From positions 1 through 64,000 of the forward strand of contig JAILRA010000108.1 of assembly GCA_024698715.1 (NCBI GenBank): DNA of 64,000 nucleotides, given 5' to 3'. Position 1 is the stretch's first letter. The number at the start of each line of letters is the position of its first letter. The notes under the pieces are model-generated. The model was not told where the DNA came from. It searched no databases and saw nothing but the letters and a program-made list of their open reading frames with translations. Shown here piece by piece: positions 15,823 to 24,865 of this stretch. Source of the DNA: Lachnospiraceae bacterium (lineage in GTDB: Bacteria > Bacillota > Clostridia > Lachnospirales > Lachnospiraceae). The position numbers and the translations under genes are program-made.

Positions 15823-17214
15823 ATGGGCAAAATGGAATCCATAAAAAGAATACTGGTCCTTCAGCTTGTAACGTTTGAGTTTATTCTTGATGTTGCCGGC
15901 TATGCGGTCATCTGGTTCTTCTTTTACAAGAAAATGGTGGAAGTACGTTTCTGGCAGAAAGGTGATGCTCTAGTTATCGCCATATATGCCGGAATCCTTT
16001 TCAGTCTGTTTCTTGTATACGGTGCCGGAAAGATCGGATATTTGCGAAGTTTTGAAATCTTTTTGTCGCATGCGTTTTCGCTGCTTGCTTCCAACCTTAT
16101 AGGTTACGGCATCATTTGTCTTATGAATGCGCATGTCATCGATCCGAAATACATTCTGATCCTGACTCTCATTCAGCTTCTGGTCGCTCTCGGATGGTCA
16201 TATCTTTCGAACCTTATCTACCGTTCGGTATTTGCCCCGAGAGACCTGCTTCTGATATGCGGAGAAAGACCTGTTGATGAGATCCTGGAAAAATTCAAGA
16301 CCAGAAAAGACAGATTTGAGATCGTTAAGATCATGAATATTTCCGAAGGCGAGGAAAAGATCCTGAAAGAGATACCCAACAGATATCAGGGAGTTGTGAT
16401 CTGGGATATTCCCCAGCATCACAGAAACAATATTCTGAAATTCTGTTACAGCCGTTCCATCAGGGTATATATGATGCCCAAGATCTCCGACGTTATAGTT
16501 CAGGGTGCCGATGTACTTCACTTTTTCGACACTCCGATCCTTCTGACGAGGGAATATCCGCTGAATTTTGAACAGCGCTGCATTAAGAGACTGATTGATA
16601 TTTTCTGCTCGATCATTCTGATCATTCTTACTTCACCGATCATGCTGGTGACCGCGATCATGATCAAGATCTCCGACGGCGGCCCTGTATTTTACAAGCA
16701 GGTCAGAGTGACGATTAACAATAAAAAATTCAATATTGTCAAATTCAGATCCATGAAAGTTAATGCGGAAGCTGACGGAAAAGCCGTGCTTGCCACAAAG
16801 AACGATGACAGGATCACATGGATCGGAAAGATTATCAGAAAAGTCAGAATCGATGAACTTCCTCAGCTTTTTATCATTCTGAAGGGAGACATGTCATTTA
16901 TCGGTCCGAGACCGGAAAGACCTGAAATAATCGAAAAGTATATGGAAGAAATGCCGGAGTTCGCATTCAGGACCAAGGTTAAGGCCGGACTTGCCGGTTA
17001 TGCACAGGTTTACGGCAAATACAATACGACGCCGTATGACAAACTGAAACTCGATCTGGCTTATATTGAAGGATATTCCACCTGGCTGGATATAAAGCTT
17101 ATGCTCCTGACATTGAGAGTTCTTTTGACTCCCGATGCTACCGAAGGTGTTGATGAGAATCAGATTACTGCATTGAAGTCTGAGGAGGAAAACGATGAAA
17201 GTTCCATACAGTAA
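15823..17214 (+). CDS. WbaP/EPS-type polyprenyl glycosylphosphotransferase (initiating enzyme)
   Basis: The protein (463 residues) moves a phosphosugar from a nucleotide sugar to undecaprenyl phosphate, the first step of repeat-unit assembly at the inner face of the membrane. The N-terminal half has four to five hydrophobic helices and a CoA-binding-like soluble part. From about residue 255 the catalytic Bac_transf domain (PF02397) begins, with a re-entrant helix (KRLIDIFCSIILIIL), GGPVFYKQVRV, KFRSMKVNAEADG, RIDELPQL and FIGPRPERPEI. This is the long, PHPT-type architecture. It overlaps the next gene (Wzz-like) by 20 bases. Probable first sugar: galactose, glucose or an amino sugar, not decidable here. 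Confidence 0.93.
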   Translation: MGKMESIKRILVLQLVTFEFILDVAGYAVIWFFFYKKMVEVRFWQKGDALVIAIYAGILFSLFLVYGAGKIGYLRSFEIFLSHAFSLLASNLIGYGIICLMNAHVIDPKYILILTLIQLLVALGWSYLSNLIYRSVFAPRDLLLICGERPVDEILEKFKTRKDRFEIVKIMNISEGEEKILKEIPNRYQGVVIWDIPQHHRNNILKFCYSRSIRVYMMPKISDVIVQGADVLHFFDTPILLTREYPLNFEQRCIKRLIDIFCSIILIILTSPIMLVTAIMIKISDGGPVFYKQVRVTINNKKFNIVKFRSMKVNAEADGKAVLATKNDDRITWIGKIIRKVRIDELPQLFIILKGDMSFIGPRPERPEIIEKYMEEMPEFAFRTKVKAGLAGYAQVYGKYNTTPYDKLKLDLAYIEGYSTWLDIKLMLLTLRVLLTPDATEGVDENQITALKSEEENDESSIQ

Positions 17215-18445
17215 AGAACCTGTTGATTTCAGACTGTTGATTCTGGTTTCGATCAGAAGAATCAGATTCGTTATATACGGTATTTGTCTCGGCGCACTTT
17301 TGTTCGGCGGATCTTATTATCTTGTCAAAAATGTTCTTTCCGGAATGCCGATCTATTCGGCGGAATCCCAGGTGTATCTGCAGTATATCGATGATGTGGA
17401 AATTAATAATATCTACATCAACAAGCAGACATGGGAATCGCTGGTCTACAACGACATTGTTACCGAATATGCGGCCGATGAGATCGGAAGAAGACTGAGC
17501 ATGGAAGAAATAAAAAGCAAGGTGAGTGCCACACTCTTGACCGATACCAGAATAGTGGTCGTTACCGGACAGTCTACCAGCAAAGCAGAAGCCAAGATGC
17601 TCGCAAACAAATATGCGACAGCGATCAGCAGATTTGCTCCCGAACTCAAAGAGATCGAAGATGCAAGGATCCTTAAAACTGCCGAAGATGCTTATAAAGT
17701 CGGATTCGAAGACAGAACATGGGAAATGTCTTTGACAGGAGCCATCGTCGGAGGTGTGGTTTCCTCAATCATTCTTATCCTGTACTTTGTATGGGACTCA
17801 TCGATCTACATTCCTTCCACACCCGAGATAAGATACGGACTTCCGACCATTGGTATCACCACCGACAGAATGAGAAAATTCGCCATTTATACGGATGAAA
17901 GTTATCTTGGCGACATGAAGCGGAAGGCCAACAAAAAGACCGAGTTTTACAGACTGTGGCTTCAGGTGAATTATCTGAAGATCACAAAAGGATATAAAAA
18001 AATAGCGGTAGTCGGAACTTCGCTCTTTGAGAACACGGATTATGTTGTAAATATCTTAAACAGCATAGTCAAGGAACAGAGAGAGAATGAGATCTTCGAA
18101 CTGGACCGCTGCAAAATCAAAAAAGAGGATGTGTATTTCTCCAGTCCCGAATATGAGATCGTGGCTCCCGGCTCGGTCAATAACGATCCCACTATCGCCG
18201 AAACCGCGGCAAAATGCGATGCGGTAATAGTCCTTATCAAATCCGGCGATCATAACGGCAAGCTTGTTGAACGTGCACTCGATCTTCTGAGGATCCAGGA
18301 GGCCAATGTGGTCGGCGTGATCCTTTACGATGTCAATTCGTATCTGATCAAAAGATATGTATTCTCATATTTCTGCAGTTCCACCAGAAAACTTCGCGAG
18401 AATATTTATAATACGATCAATGAACAGAAGGAAAACGAAGTTTAG
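17195..18445 (+). CDS. Wzz-like chain-length/export protein with a kinase-dead BY-kinase-like tail
   Basis: The product (416 residues) has two membrane helices (about 25-46 and 180-202) flanking an extracytoplasmic Wzz-type domain, as in capsular polysaccharide co-polymerases. Its cytoplasmic C-terminal part (about 260-410) follows the fold of BY-kinases: KKIAVVGTSLFENTDYVVNI takes the place of Walker A, and CDAVIVLIKSGDHNGKLVE and NVVGVILYDVN match later strands. The GKS/T of Walker A is absent, so ATP-dependent tyrosine kinase activity is unlikely. GAGGAGG lies before the ATG. No separate BY-kinase gene is seen in the window. Confidence 0.85.
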   Translation: MKVPYSKEPVDFRLLILVSIRRIRFVIYGICLGALLFGGSYYLVKNVLSGMPIYSAESQVYLQYIDDVEINNIYINKQTWESLVYNDIVTEYAADEIGRRLSMEEIKSKVSATLLTDTRIVVVTGQSTSKAEAKMLANKYATAISRFAPELKEIEDARILKTAEDAYKVGFEDRTWEMSLTGAIVGGVVSSIILILYFVWDSSIYIPSTPEIRYGLPTIGITTDRMRKFAIYTDESYLGDMKRKANKKTEFYRLWLQVNYLKITKGYKKIAVVGTSLFENTDYVVNILNSIVKEQRENEIFELDRCKIKKEDVYFSSPEYEIVAPGSVNNDPTIAETAAKCDAVIVLIKSGDHNGKLVERALDLLRIQEANVVGVILYDVNSYLIKRYVFSYFCSSTRKLRENIYNTINEQKENEV

Positions 18446-18450
18446 TTTAT

Positions 18451-19263
18451 ATGGATATAACGAAAATGCAGGTTACGCTTCTGATCTCGGCGCTCAATCA
18501 GAATATCGACGAACTGATAAAGAAAATGAAGTTTACGGGTGATGCCGTGATCGTTGATCAGTGCGATAAAGACGGAAAAGAAGAAAGAAAAGAATCCGAC
18601 AGGACAATTAAGATAATCCTCTCTTCCGAAAGAGGTGTCGGAGCGAGCAGAAATCTTTGCATAGACAATTCATTCGGTGACATTGTGCTCTTCGGAGATG
18701 ACGATATCGTTTATGATCCGGATTATGCCGCAAAGGTATCCAGTGAATTTGAGAAGCATCCCGAAGCGGATATCATAATGTTCAATTTCGATGTATGCGA
18801 AGAAAGAAGAACCTACATAAACGAAGGATTTAAAAAGCTTTCGAAATACAATATAGGACGCTTCCCCGCATACAGTATAGCAGCGAGAAGAGAAGCGCTT
18901 ATTTCGAAAAAAGTCAGATTTTCCACACTCTTCGGAGGTGGCGCGAAATACAGTAACGGTGAGGATTCTCTGTTTTTAAGGGATGCACTGAGATCGGGTC
19001 TGAAGCTTTATGCAAGCGTGGTCGAACTCGGAAAAGAAATCCCCAGACAGTCGACCTGGTTTGAAGGATATACCGAAAAATTCTTTTTTGACAGAGGAGT
19101 TCTCTTTGCATTTCTTTACGGAAAGAGCGCATGGATATGGAGACTGCGTTTTATTCTTACCAAGAAAGAAATGTTTACGGGTACGATTAAAAGAAAAGAA
19201 GCCAACCGCCTTATGAAAGAAGGATTAAAAGAAGGCTTTGAATTATTAAAAAAGGGTAACTGA
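18451..19263 (+). CDS. GT2-like glycosyltransferase
   Basis: A 270-residue GT-A-type enzyme. The usual opening VSVIIP is replaced by QVTLLISALNQNI, but GVGASRNLCIDNSFGDIVLF is followed by GDDDIVYDPDY, which carries the DxD site. A GEDSLFLRDAL segment further on fits the catalytic region. It starts 6 bases after the Wzz-like gene and its stop shares one base with the next start codon (TGATG), so translation is coupled. Its task is one glycosyl transfer in repeat-unit assembly; donor and linkage cannot be read. Confidence 0.8.
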   Translation: MDITKMQVTLLISALNQNIDELIKKMKFTGDAVIVDQCDKDGKEERKESDRTIKIILSSERGVGASRNLCIDNSFGDIVLFGDDDIVYDPDYAAKVSSEFEKHPEADIIMFNFDVCEERRTYINEGFKKLSKYNIGRFPAYSIAARREALISKKVRFSTLFGGGAKYSNGEDSLFLRDALRSGLKLYASVVELGKEIPRQSTWFEGYTEKFFFDRGVLFAFLYGKSAWIWRLRFILTKKEMFTGTIKRKEANRLMKEGLKEGFELLKKGN

Positions 19264-20369
19264 TGGCAGTCTATTTGGTACTTGCCGCGATAACCGTGGC
19301 ACTTGCATTTATGGTGGATAACGAAGTAGCCAAGCCGGTGGAAGGCTATTTCGAAAGACCTGTCCGTACAAGAGGACAGGTAAAAAACAAGGCCATATAT
19401 CTGATGATATTTTTTCTGCTTTTCGGAGTGTCATCTACCAGGATAGCGGTGGGAGGAGACTATTGGAGCTATACTTCCATCTTTAATCTTCTTGCGCAAA
19501 ATCGTGACAGATCGGTTGCCACTGAGCTCGGATTCAATATCCTCGTTAAAGCCGTACAGCATGTTTTCGGTTATGACGGCAAGCAGTATATTATCATTTT
19601 TGCGATAATTGCGTTCATTACCATACTTTGTTTTGTAAAAGGACTCGAATACGCAAGCGATGATTTTGCGATGTCGTTTGCGCTGTTCATGTTTCTCGGA
19701 TATTACGCATCGAGCTTTAATTCCATCAGGAGTTATCTGGCGTTCTCGGTTGCGTTTTATTCGGTCAAATATATTTTTAAAAGAGAATTCTGGAAATTTG
19801 CACTGCTTGTGCTCCTGGCTTCATCGGTACATATCTCTATACTGCTTGTACTGGTGGCGTATCCGCTCGGCCTGATAAAATGGAAACCCTGGTCAATAGC
19901 CGTTGTATCAGCCGTAAGTGCAAGTTTTCTGGCGTTTCCGAACCTTTACAGAAAGCTTGTTTTCCTGATATATCCGCAGTATGAGAATACGATCTACGAT
20001 ACCGGTGAGATAAGCTGGTTTAATATCGCAAGATGCATTCTGGTCCTTATATTTGCGATAGTTTTTTATAAAAAGGTGATAAAGGACAACGAGAAGAACA
20101 GGTTTTATTTTAACATGAACATATTTGCGTCGATCGTGTACCTTTGCTGTTCGTTCCTTCCCGTTGTATCGAGGATCGGGTATTACTTTAATATTTTCCA
20201 GATCATACTGGTACCCTCGCTCATAAATGCCATACCCAAAAAGTGGATAAGGATCGTGCTGAAGGTTCTGCTCATAGCGGCCGGATGCGCATATTACATA
20301 TATTTCCTGATAGCCAGCAAAACCAACGGAACGAGACTTCTCCCGTATTTTTGCTGGATAATAAATTAG
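19263..20369 (+). CDS. EpsG-family polysaccharide polymerase (Wzy-type)
   Basis: A polytopic membrane protein of 368 residues with about ten hydrophobic helices. It matches the EpsG family by layout: FGVSSTRIAVGGDYWSY early on, TELGFNILVKAV, and SSFNSIRSYLAFSVAFYSV in the middle followed by KYIFKREFWKFALLVLLASS and HISILLVLVAYPL. EpsG-like proteins are taken to polymerise repeat units on the outer face of the membrane. It is the only clear polymerase candidate in the cluster. It is translationally coupled with the preceding glycosyltransferase. Confidence 0.88.
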   Translation: MAVYLVLAAITVALAFMVDNEVAKPVEGYFERPVRTRGQVKNKAIYLMIFFLLFGVSSTRIAVGGDYWSYTSIFNLLAQNRDRSVATELGFNILVKAVQHVFGYDGKQYIIIFAIIAFITILCFVKGLEYASDDFAMSFALFMFLGYYASSFNSIRSYLAFSVAFYSVKYIFKREFWKFALLVLLASSVHISILLVLVAYPLGLIKWKPWSIAVVSAVSASFLAFPNLYRKLVFLIYPQYENTIYDTGEISWFNIARCILVLIFAIVFYKKVIKDNEKNRFYFNMNIFASIVYLCCSFLPVVSRIGYYFNIFQIILVPSLINAIPKKWIRIVLKVLLIAAGCAYYIYFLIASKTNGTRLLPYFCWIIN

Positions 20370-20393
20370 TTTTTCGGCAGTGTTAATGCAGAT

Positions 20394-21176
20394 ATGACTT
20401 TTAGTGTGATTACGGTATGTTTCAATGCCGGCGACAAACTGAAAAATACAATAGACAATATCCTCGCTCAGTCTTTTGACGATTATGAGATCGTGATCAA
20501 GGACGGATTATCTTCGGACGGTTCTCTGAGTGCCGTGAAAGAAAACGAAAAGATAAAGATCTACAGCGAAAAAGATGCGGGAATATACGACGCCATGAAC
20601 AGAGCTGTTTCGTATGCGTGCGGAGATTACGTCATCTTCATGAACTGCGGAGATTCGTTTTATGATGAAAAAGTTCTTGAAAAGACGGCGGAGTTTATAA
20701 AAGAAAATCCGGACAAAAAGATCTACTACGGTGATGCGTATTTTTGCAATGCAAAAGAGATAATCAGTCAGCCGAAGGAAATCACGGAATCGATCTGTTA
20801 CAGGCATATGCCCAATCATCAGTCGTGCTTTTTCGACAGACATCTCTGGGATGATGACGGATTTGATACAAAATACAGGATCCGGGCGGATTATGATTTT
20901 TTCTTAAGAAGTTATTTTCAGAAAAATATCAGACCCGCATATCTCGGTATTACGGTCGCTTCCTATGAGGGCGGAGGATATTCCGAGTCAAAGGAAAACA
21001 GGGAAAGAGACAGGGCGGAACACAGAGAGATTGTTGTCAGATACATGGGCGAAAAGAAAGCCAATCATTACAGAAGGATCATGAGACTGACACTTCAGCC
21101 TTTAAGGACCTGGATAGCACAGAAAAGTATTTTCGCCGGTGCGTACAATTCGATAAAAAAGAGCATTTACAGGTGA
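20394..21176 (+). CDS. GT2 glycosyltransferase (WcaA/EpsE-like)
   Basis: This 260-residue family 2 enzyme has the classical opening FSVITVCFNAGDKLKNTIDN, then QSFDDYEIVIKDGLSSDGS, KDAGIYDAMNRAVSYACGDY and FMNCGDSFYDE. This set is common in colanic-acid WcaE/WcaA-like enzymes. The NCGDS segment holds the metal-site aspartate. A later RADYDFFLRSYF agrees with the catalytic base region. It sits within the co-directional cluster after the polymerase, 24 bases downstream, and adds one sugar of the repeat unit. Confidence 0.87.
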   Translation: MTFSVITVCFNAGDKLKNTIDNILAQSFDDYEIVIKDGLSSDGSLSAVKENEKIKIYSEKDAGIYDAMNRAVSYACGDYVIFMNCGDSFYDEKVLEKTAEFIKENPDKKIYYGDAYFCNAKEIISQPKEITESICYRHMPNHQSCFFDRHLWDDDGFDTKYRIRADYDFFLRSYFQKNIRPAYLGITVASYEGGGYSESKENRERDRAEHREIVVRYMGEKKANHYRRIMRLTLQPLRTWIAQKSIFAGAYNSIKKSIYR

Positions 21177-21252
21177 TGCGAAACGCCGCATGTACGGATC
21201 GCGGCATACTGAAACGATCGCACGAAAAGATTAACGGGATAAAAGAGATCAT

Positions 21253-22530
21253 ATGAGAGTATTATGGGTATGCAATCAGTGCATTCCTGTCATAAGCAGA
21301 CATTTGAATATAAAGGTTTCGAACAAGGAAGGATGGCTTGCGGGTCTGTCCGAAAAGATCCTTTCGGAAAATGACGGCAGTATCGAACTCGGAGTATGTT
21401 TCAACGCCGGGCAGGAGTACGCGGATTTTAACGGAGAATTCGAGATCAGGGCGTACGGCTATCACGATGATGTGAATTCACCCTGGCAGTACGATCCGAA
21501 ACTTGAAAAAAGATTCAAAGACATAATAGATGATTTCAAACCCGATATCATACATATTTTCGGGACGGAATATCCGCATACCCTTGCCGTATGCAATGCA
21601 TATCCCGATCGAAACAGAATACTTATCGGAATCCAGGGACTTTGCAGCGTTTATGCAAAACACTATTTTGACGGACTTCCCGAAGAACTCATTTCATCGT
21701 CCACTCTGCGTGACAGTCTTAAAAACGACAATTTAAAAGAGCAGAAAAGAAAGTTCGAACTTCGCGGTGAAAATGAGATAAAAGCCCTGAAAACAGCCGG
21801 AAACGTGACCGGAAGAACGGACTGGGATAAAAAATATACAAAAGAATACAATCCCGATGCGACATATTATTTTTTGAACGAGACTTTAAGAAGTAATTTT
21901 TATGACGGCAAGTGGGAGTATGAAAACTGTGAAAAACATTCGCTCTTTGTCAGTCAGGGAGATTATCCGATAAAAGGACTTCATCTTCTTTTGAAAGCAC
22001 TTCCGAAGATTAAGGATGAGTATCCTGACGTAAAGATATATGTTGCGGGGAATAAGATCACCGGTGAGGATTCGATGAAGAAAAAGATACTTATCGGATC
22101 CTACGGCAAATATATCCTGAAGCTTATTAAGGACGGAAAACTCGAAGAAAACGTAGTTTTTCTCGGAAGCCTGAATGCGGAGGAAATGAAGGAACGGTAT
22201 CTTAAATGCAATGCATTCATTTCACCGTCGGTAATGGAAAACTCACCCAACTCGGTCGGAGAAGCGATGCTCCTTTCGGTTCCGGTGATCACGAGTGATG
22301 TGGGCGGTGTCAGAAATCTTCTTGAAGACAAAAAAGAAGGATTTATCTATCCCGCTCTCGATGAAGATGCACTCATCGATGCCGTAAGATTATGTTTTTC
22401 GCAAAACGGAAGCGAAGAACAGAAAGACATGTGCGAAAAGGCCGCTGCGAAAGCACGGATCACGCATGATGCGAAGACGAATTATAACCGTCTCCTTGAA
22501 ATATATGAAAGTATAACGGTTAATGCATAA
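21253..22530 (+). CDS. GT4 glycosyltransferase
   Basis: A GT-B-fold enzyme of 425 residues. The N-terminal half has FKPDIIHIFGTEYPHTL, and the C-terminal Glycos_transf_1 half has VSQGDYPIKGLHLLLKALP, VYVAGNKITG-like strands and a PSVMENSPNSVGEAMLLSVP run that holds the E-x7-E-like donor site, followed by VITSDVGGVRNLLED. It is a retaining transferase by family. Its stop overlaps the start of the next GT4 gene by 8 bases, so the pair may act one after the other on the same acceptor. Confidence 0.88.
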   Translation: MRVLWVCNQCIPVISRHLNIKVSNKEGWLAGLSEKILSENDGSIELGVCFNAGQEYADFNGEFEIRAYGYHDDVNSPWQYDPKLEKRFKDIIDDFKPDIIHIFGTEYPHTLAVCNAYPDRNRILIGIQGLCSVYAKHYFDGLPEELISSSTLRDSLKNDNLKEQKRKFELRGENEIKALKTAGNVTGRTDWDKKYTKEYNPDATYYFLNETLRSNFYDGKWEYENCEKHSLFVSQGDYPIKGLHLLLKALPKIKDEYPDVKIYVAGNKITGEDSMKKKILIGSYGKYILKLIKDGKLEENVVFLGSLNAEEMKERYLKCNAFISPSVMENSPNSVGEAMLLSVPVITSDVGGVRNLLEDKKEGFIYPALDEDALIDAVRLCFSQNGSEEQKDMCEKAAAKARITHDAKTNYNRLLEIYESITVNA

Positions 22531-23722
22531 TATGAAATTGACTTTTGTTTCAAATTATATTAATCATCATCAGATTCCGTTAAGCAATGAACTGTACGGA
22601 AAACTGGGAAATGATTATACATTCATACAGACCGAACCCATGGAAGAAGAGAGGATCCGCATGGGTTGGGGCGGTGATTTTGACAAACTGCCGTATCTGA
22701 AAAAGTATTATGAAGACGAGTTTGAATGTAAAAAACTTATCATCACATCCGATGTGGTAGTATTCGGAGGATGCGAGGATGAGTCCATTATATCGGACAG
22801 GTTAAAAGAGAACAAACCCGTCATAAGATATTCGGAGAGACTTTACAAAGAGGGACAGTGGAAATGTGTTTCACCCCGCGGTCTCAGAAAAAAATATCAT
22901 GACCATACAAGATATTCGAACTCGCGAGTATATCTTCTTTGTGCCGGAGCTTATGTGGCTGACGATTTTAATATCATAAAGGCTTACAAGGGCAAGAGAT
23001 ACAAATGGGGCTATTTTCCGGAGTTTATCGAATATTCCGAAGATGACAGAAAAGCCAGAAGGGATGAAAGAAGAAGCCATTCCGAACTCGAGATACTCTG
23101 GGCTGGAAGGCTTATTGACTGGAAACATCCTGAAAGTGTCATAAAACTTGCAAAGATACTTTCCGCAAAGGATATTCCCTATAGGATATCGGTCATCGGC
23201 GACGGACCGATGAAAAACGAGATAGAAGATCAGATAAAAAAGCATTCGCTGTCCGACAAGATCACTATGCTCGGTCAGAAGAATCCCGCTGATGTGAGAA
23301 AAATAATGGACACATCGGATGTCTTTCTTATGACCAGCGATTACAGAGAAGGATGGGGTGCGGTCTGCAACGAAGCCATGAATTCGGGATGTGTTCTGGT
23401 GGCGTCACATGCGGCGGGAGCCGTTCCGACTCTTATCAAACACAGACAGAACGGACTTATCTTCCCTTCGGGAGATTTTGGCAAAATGGCATCTCTTATC
23501 GAGGAACTGTCAGCCGATCAGAAATGGAGACTTTCTCTCGGCGAGAATGCATATGAGACTCTTGAGAGTGAATGGAATCATATGGTTGCCGCGAGACGTC
23601 TGATACAGTTCTGCGAAGATGTTCTGCGGGATGACATAGAACCGTGGACTTCGGGACCTTTAAGCGAGGCCAAGGTGATCCCGCAGCGAAAGATGTACCG
23701 AAAGATCGTCGGTATTGAATAA
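22523..23722 (+). CDS. GT4 glycosyltransferase
   Basis: A 399-residue GT-B enzyme. The first half starts with KLTFVSNYINHHQIPLSNEL, an opening often seen in GT4 proteins of polysaccharide clusters. The second half has ILWAGRLIDWKHPESVIKLA, ISVIGDGPMKNEIEDQI and the donor-site stretch REGWGAVCNEAMNSGCVLVA. An ATG at 22523 overlapping the upstream stop and one at 22532 are both possible starts; neither has a strong ribosome-binding site, so re-initiation after the upstream gene is likely. It is a retaining glycosyltransferase in repeat-unit assembly. Confidence 0.87.
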   Translation: MHNMKLTFVSNYINHHQIPLSNELYGKLGNDYTFIQTEPMEEERIRMGWGGDFDKLPYLKKYYEDEFECKKLIITSDVVVFGGCEDESIISDRLKENKPVIRYSERLYKEGQWKCVSPRGLRKKYHDHTRYSNSRVYLLCAGAYVADDFNIIKAYKGKRYKWGYFPEFIEYSEDDRKARRDERRSHSELEILWAGRLIDWKHPESVIKLAKILSAKDIPYRISVIGDGPMKNEIEDQIKKHSLSDKITMLGQKNPADVRKIMDTSDVFLMTSDYREGWGAVCNEAMNSGCVLVASHAAGAVPTLIKHRQNGLIFPSGDFGKMASLIEELSADQKWRLSLGENAYETLESEWNHMVAARRLIQFCEDVLRDDIEPWTSGPLSEAKVIPQRKMYRKIVGIE

Positions 23723-23808
23723 AGCCTTATTAAGTCGGATCCCGTCAGACGAAAACTTATCGGTTTTGATTAAGGCTGTATTTTGTTTTGGATGTAAACA
23801 GGAATAAA

Positions 23809-24804
23809 ATGAGTGCTCTGGTGTCGGTAATAATACCGGTATACAATTCAACCGCATATTTGAAAAGATGTGTCGACGCCGTACTTTCACAGACATATAA
23901 AGAACTTGAGGTGCTTCTAATAGACGACGGTTCGACGGATGATTCTCTCGCAATATGCAGGGAATACGAAAAAAACGATCCGAGAGTAAAGGCTTTTCAC
24001 AAAGAAAACGGCGGCTCATCAAGTGCCAGAAATGTCGGAATCAAAGAAGCCGGCGGTGAGTATATCTGCTTTTGCGATTCGGATGATTATTACGAACCCG
24101 ATATCATTGAAAACCTTATGAAAGTTTTCACCGAAAAAGAGGATGCAGTGGTGGCACAGTGCATGGCCGTATGCAGATATGAAGACGGCACTCTTGAAAG
24201 CGGACCTTTAAAAGACAGCGGCAAAATAGTTCGTGAAACATCCGAAGAATATTTCAGGGAACTTCTTTTGCATCTAGGTGACAGTTCGTTCTGTACCAAG
24301 ATGATCAAGGCGGATTTCATGAAAAGATTCGCGTTTAACGAAGGAAGGCTGAACGAAGATTTCGAACTTCTCGTATACATGCTTCAGGAGTTCGATCATA
24401 TATACACTTACGAGATAACGGGATATAACATAATACTCCGATTCGGAAGCAATACAAGAAACGTATACAGGAATCTTTTTTATGACTGCATGATAGAAAA
24501 CTCCGACATGGCTGCAGCTCTTGTCGAAGCAAAATATCCCGCTCTTAAGGAAGAAGCCAGAAAGTTCCAGCTTTATCAGAGACTTGACTACACGCTTCAC
24601 ACACCGTTGTCGAAGATGAAGAACAATCCCGTATCGGACAAGGTTTTAAAGGAACTGAAACTCTGGAGAAAAGACATAAAGAGCAACCGGTTTCTTGCAA
24701 AAAAAGACAGACGGAATCTTTTGATCTTAAGTCATGTTCCGCATTTTAGCAAATGGGTGCATAACAGGATAATGTTCCTAAAAGGCAAACCCGTCGAAAA
24801 CTGA
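23809..24804 (+). CDS. GT2 glycosyltransferase
   Basis: The product (about 331 residues) is a textbook GT2 enzyme. It has VSVIIPVYNSTAYLKRCVDA, then LLIDDGSTDDSLAICREYE, NGGSSSARNVGIKEAGGEYI and FCDSDDYYEPD, where SDD binds the metal and nucleotide sugar. A following NEDFELLVYML contains the acidic catalytic base region. ATG 23809 is preferred over a TTG at 23788 because CAGGA lies 6 bases before it. The C-terminal 120 residues are helical and basic, probably membrane-apposed. It is a cytoplasmic-side transferase in the cluster. Confidence 0.88.
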   Translation: MSALVSVIIPVYNSTAYLKRCVDAVLSQTYKELEVLLIDDGSTDDSLAICREYEKNDPRVKAFHKENGGSSSARNVGIKEAGGEYICFCDSDDYYEPDIIENLMKVFTEKEDAVVAQCMAVCRYEDGTLESGPLKDSGKIVRETSEEYFRELLLHLGDSSFCTKMIKADFMKRFAFNEGRLNEDFELLVYMLQEFDHIYTYEITGYNIILRFGSNTRNVYRNLFYDCMIENSDMAAALVEAKYPALKEEARKFQLYQRLDYTLHTPLSKMKNNPVSDKVLKELKLWRKDIKSNRFLAKKDRRNLLILSHVPHFSKWVHNRIMFLKGKPVEN

Positions 24805-24865
24805 CGCTTTGCAATATCGGTTTTGTTCAAAAATATAACTGATCAGAAAGAGAAATTTTTTAAGA

